Source: JBEAUL01 sp041161475
Lineage (GTDB): Bacteria > Pseudomonadota > Gammaproteobacteria > UBA6186 > Azoamicaceae
Assembly: GCA_041161475.1 (NCBI GenBank)
Contig: JBEAUL010000012.1
Location: 1-8,553 of the forward strand
DNA length: 8,553 bases
Direction: 5' to 3'
The position numbers and the translations under genes are program-made. The notes beneath the pieces were generated by a model that did no database searches, was not told where the DNA came from, and saw only the letters and a program-made list of their open reading frames with translations. Below, piece by piece: positions 6,746 to 8,553 of the stretch (positions within the stretch are counted from its first letter, which is position 1; every line of letters starts with the position of its first letter).

Positions 6746-7276
6746 ATTAGTAGCGTGAATAAAGAATCCCGCCATCGCATTAACCGCCAGATAAAGGCGC
6801 AATCGATTCGATTGATTGGTGATAACGGGGACCAATTAGGTATTTTTTCTCTCACTGAGGCATTAAGGCTGGCCAGCGAGCAATCGCTTGATTTGGTAGA
6901 AATTTCTCCGAATGCTGAGCCACCTGTGGTAAAATTAACGGATTACGGTAAGTTTTTGTATCAAGAAAGTAAGCAACGTGCGGTTGCGAAACAAAAACAA
7001 AAACGTATCAAAGTTAAGGAAGTAAAATTTAGACCCGGGACGGGTAAAGCAGACTACGAGGTCAAACTACGCAACCTTCGTGGTTTTTTAGAAGACGGAG
7101 ACAAAGCCAGGGTAGTGGTGGTGTTCCGCGGACGGGAAATGGCGCACATAGATCTAGGTATGGTATTGATTGCACGTATCAAAGCCGATCTAGAAGAGTT
7201 TGCCAAGGTAGATTTTTACCCCAGTCGAGTGGAAGGTCGTCAGTTGGTCATGGTGTTGTCACCGAAAAAAAAGTAG
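6746..7276 (+). CDS. infC: Translation initiation factor IF-3, AUU start
   Basis: IF-3 binds the 30S subunit, prevents premature 50S joining and checks that the P site holds initiator tRNA on a proper start codon. With the ATT start the protein has 176 residues, close to the 180 of E. coli. The N-domain (about 8-75) contains RINRQIKAQSIRLIG and the landmark DLVEISPNAEPPV and DYGKF (66-70). A Lys-rich linker (about 76-90) leads to the C-domain with VKEVKFRPGT, FRGREMAH (127-134) and the terminal EGRQLVMVLSPKKK, which carry the 30S-binding surface. The frame stays open upstream to an ATG at 6701, but those 15 codons do not resemble IF-3 and lack a ribosome binding site. In E. coli the rare AUU codon makes infC self-repressing, because IF-3 discriminates against it; the same control is inferred here. 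thrS, the usual upstream neighbour in E. coli, is replaced by tRNA-Val. Confidence 0.96.
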   Translation: MSSVNKESRHRINRQIKAQSIRLIGDNGDQLGIFSLTEALRLASEQSLDLVEISPNAEPPVVKLTDYGKFLYQESKQRAVAKQKQKRIKVKEVKFRPGTGKADYEVKLRNLRGFLEDGDKARVVVVFRGREMAHIDLGMVLIARIKADLEEFAKVDFYPSRVEGRQLVMVLSPKKK

Positions 7277-7279
7277 CAA

Positions 7280-7293
7280 TGCAGTAAACTGCA
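7280..7293 (+). promoter_or_regulatory. Small inverted repeat between infC and rpmI
   Basis: TGCAGT and ACTGCA, separated by AA, form a perfect 6-bp inverted repeat (more realistically a 5-bp stem with a TAAA loop) 3 nt after the infC stop and 32 nt before rpmI. There is no U-run, so it is not a terminator. In E. coli, L20 represses rpmI-rplT through structures in this part of the transcript; a comparable role is possible but unproven, and a repeat this short may be chance. Confidence 0.3.
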
Positions 7294-7325
7294 GTCAATA
7301 AACACAATGCGGAGTCGATAAGATA

Positions 7326-7529
7326 ATGGCTAAAGTAAAACTAAAGACAAATAAAAGCGCAGCAAAGCGTTTTAAAAAGACAGGCACTGGTGGCTTTAAA
7401 CACCGTCAGTCTCATCGTAATCATATTTTGACCAAAAAAAGCAGTAAGCGCATGCGTCATTTGCGTCACATGAAAGTGATCAAACACAGTGACGAAGCCA
7501 CAATACGTCAAATGTTGGCTGCTATTTAA
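7326..7529 (+). CDS. rpmI: 50S ribosomal protein L35 (bL35)
   Basis: The 67-residue, strongly basic protein is a structural component of the large subunit. It shows the family pattern: MAKVKLKTNKSAAKRFKKTG at the start, the GGFKHRQSHRNHILTKKSSKR core and the HSDEATIRQML end. Length is typical (about 65). GGAG (7311-7314) lies 11 nt before the ATG, a rather long spacing that suggests modest independent initiation. It sits 49 nt after infC and 46 nt before rplT. In E. coli, L20 controls rpmI translation and thereby rplT. Confidence 0.97.
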   Translation: MAKVKLKTNKSAAKRFKKTGTGGFKHRQSHRNHILTKKSSKRMRHLRHMKVIKHSDEATIRQMLAAI

Positions 7530-7575
7530 GCATCAAAATTTATTATTCACTATTTATTCGATGAGGAAGTAAACA

Positions 7576-7941
7576 ATGTCTCGAGTTAAAAGAGGGGTTA
7601 CAGCAAGAGCCCGTCATAAAAAAGTATTGGCCCAAGCCAAAGGATATTACAGCGCGCGTCGCAAGGTCTTTCGTGTAGCCAAACAAGCGGTTATTAAAGC
7701 AGCGCAATATTCATATATTGGTCGTAAACAGCGTAAGCGCCAAATGCGTCAACTATGGATTGTACGTATTAACGCGGCAGCTCGTTTATCAGGGCTTTCT
7801 TACAGCCAATTTATTCAAGGCTTACAAAAAGCCGGTATTGCGATTGATCGTAAAGTCTTAGCAGATTTAGCTGTTTTTGATCAACAAGGTTTTGCCGCTG
7901 TTGTTGAAAAGGCGAAATCCGCTTTAAGTGCAGCCGCTTAA
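7576..7941 (+). CDS. rplT: 50S ribosomal protein L20 (bL20)
   Basis: The 121-residue protein binds 23S rRNA early in 50S assembly. The basic extended N-terminal arm (1-59) carries RVKRGVTARARHKKVLAQAKGYY and the GRKQRKRQMRQLWI segment. The globular C-domain (60-118) contains RINAAARLSGLSYSQFI, IDRKVLADLAVFD and EKAKSAL, the part that in E. coli also binds the operon mRNA for autorepression. The E. coli protein has 118 residues, so the length is normal. AGGA is placed 8 nt before the ATG. The upstream gap is very AU-rich (repeated TTATTC), which may keep the ribosome binding site open. It is the third gene of infC-rpmI-rplT-pheS. Confidence 0.97.
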   Translation: MSRVKRGVTARARHKKVLAQAKGYYSARRKVFRVAKQAVIKAAQYSYIGRKQRKRQMRQLWIVRINAAARLSGLSYSQFIQGLQKAGIAIDRKVLADLAVFDQQGFAAVVEKAKSALSAAA

Positions 7942-7967
7942 GCGCATCTATACTACACACTATATCT

Positions 7968-8000
7968 CCGTGTCTGACCTACTCGGCAGACACGGTTCTT
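7968..8000 (+). terminator. Hairpin between rplT and pheS (weak terminator or attenuator-like)
   Basis: CCGTGTCTG (7968-7976) pairs perfectly with CAGACACGG (7987-7995) across a 10-nt loop, followed by TTCTT. The 9-bp GC-rich stem is strong but the U-tract is short and interrupted, so partial termination, or processing and mRNA stabilisation, fits better than full termination. E. coli has a Phe-codon leader peptide (pheM) and attenuator at this place. I find no Phe-rich ORF with a start codon in the 92-nt gap, so attenuation of the pheM type is not supported. Confidence 0.6.
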
Positions 8001-8033
8001 AAGGCCACGACATGCGACTCAAAAGAAGGGCAC

Positions 8034-8553
8034 ATGCAAGAAATTGTAGCACTGTCACAGGCAGCTTTGTCCGAGATTGCCACTGTATCAAGTTTGCGCG
8101 ATGTAGAAGCCATTCGCGTCAAATACCTGGGTAAAAATGGTCTTATCACACTTCAGTTAAAACAGGTTGGAAAATTATCACCTGCGGAACGTCCTGCTTT
8201 TGGGGAAGCCATTAATCAAGCCAAATTTACTTTACAGGCAGCCATCGAAGAAAAACAAGTTTCCTTAAAAGCTAAGCAACTAGAGCAAGCAGTGGTTAAT
8301 AAGGCCCTGGATATCAGCCTGCCTGGACGAGCACCCATACAGGGACGATTGCATCCCATTACACAAACCATTCAACGTATCCAAGATTGGTTTACCCCAC
8401 TGGGCTTTACTTTAGCCGATGGGCCCGAAATTGAGTCGGATTATTACAACTTTGAAGCCTTGAATATCCCCTCTCATCATCCAGCGCGTGCCATGCATGA
8501 TACCTTCTATTTTAATGAAAAATACTTATTGCGCACCCATACCTCTACGGTAC
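8034..8553 (+). CDS. pheS: Phenylalanyl-tRNA synthetase alpha subunit (3' part beyond window)
   Basis: PheS is the catalytic alpha chain of the alpha2-beta2 class II synthetase that charges tRNA-Phe. The first 173 residues are present, roughly half of the usual 325-340. Residues 1-85 form the N-terminal coiled-coil arm that contacts tRNA (IRVKYLGKNGLITLQLKQ is typical). LPGRAPIQGRLHPIT (96-110) opens the catalytic domain. Class II motif 1 follows, with GFTLADGPEIESDYYNFEAL (124-143) and NIPSHHPAR (144-152), then HDTFYF and LLRTHTST at the edge. Motifs 2 and 3 are outside. The ATG at 8034 is preceded by AGAAGGG with a short 3-4 nt spacing. It lies 92 nt after rplT, with the hairpin in between. 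pheT should follow downstream if the usual order is kept. Confidence 0.95.
   Translation, partial: MQEIVALSQAALSEIATVSSLRDVEAIRVKYLGKNGLITLQLKQVGKLSPAERPAFGEAINQAKFTLQAAIEEKQVSLKAKQLEQAVVNKALDISLPGRAPIQGRLHPITQTIQRIQDWFTPLGFTLADGPEIESDYYNFEALNIPSHHPARAMHDTFYFNEKYLLRTHTSTV

Noticed and set aside
6596..6835. Minus-strand ORF of 79 codons containing GTSGIEPPTTTMSRWCSTTELRA
   Set aside because: It is the antisense translation of the tRNA-Val gene and the infC 5' end. This type of peptide is a well-known false call opposite tRNA genes.
1..8553. A novel defence, mobile or CRISPR-like system
   Set aside because: Every gene belongs to a well-known housekeeping or sensory family; no transposase, integrase, spaced repeats, toxin-antitoxin pair or uncharacterised gene cluster is visible.

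Overview
The window reads as an ordinary chromosomal stretch of a moderately AT-rich gammaproteobacterium. The infC-rpmI-rplT-pheS gene order, an IF3 gene starting at AUU, an AcnA-type aconitase and a Mip-like periplasmic FKBP all fit that group. The closest remembered matches to the Mip-like protein are from Legionella and its relatives, so a Legionellales-like host-associated lineage is plausible, but this is inference and 8.5 kb cannot settle it.

The layout has two divergent halves. The left half (1-6446) is entirely on the minus strand. In the direction of transcription it holds acnA (aconitase), fumC (class II fumarase, overlapping acnA by one base), a two-TM sensor diguanylate cyclase with a CHASE-like extracytoplasmic region, and the start of a Mip-like FKBP-type prolyl isomerase that runs off the left edge. 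The right half (6616-8553) is on the plus strand. It holds tRNA-Val(GAC), infC (IF3), rpmI (L35), rplT (L20) and the first 173 codons of pheS (phenylalanyl-tRNA synthetase alpha). The only sizeable non-coding stretch is the 169-bp gap between acnA and the tRNA, which must contain both divergent promoters. No gene-free stretch exceeds 300 bases.

The right half is a translation operon: initiation factor, two 50S proteins and a synthetase. thrS, which precedes infC in E. coli, is missing, and the tRNA gene lies only 55 nt before the infC start. infC keeps the unusual AUU start behind a good Shine-Dalgarno, which implies the classic IF3 autocontrol. A 9-bp perfect hairpin between rplT and pheS occupies the place where E. 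coli has the pheM leader-peptide attenuator. In the left half, acnA and fumC look translationally coupled and supply two TCA-cycle steps. The cyclic-di-GMP enzyme and the FKBP follow on the same strand, without a clear terminator between them.

I found no mobile element, CRISPR array, rRNA gene, broken gene or evident novel system. The points worth a second look are regulatory or architectural.
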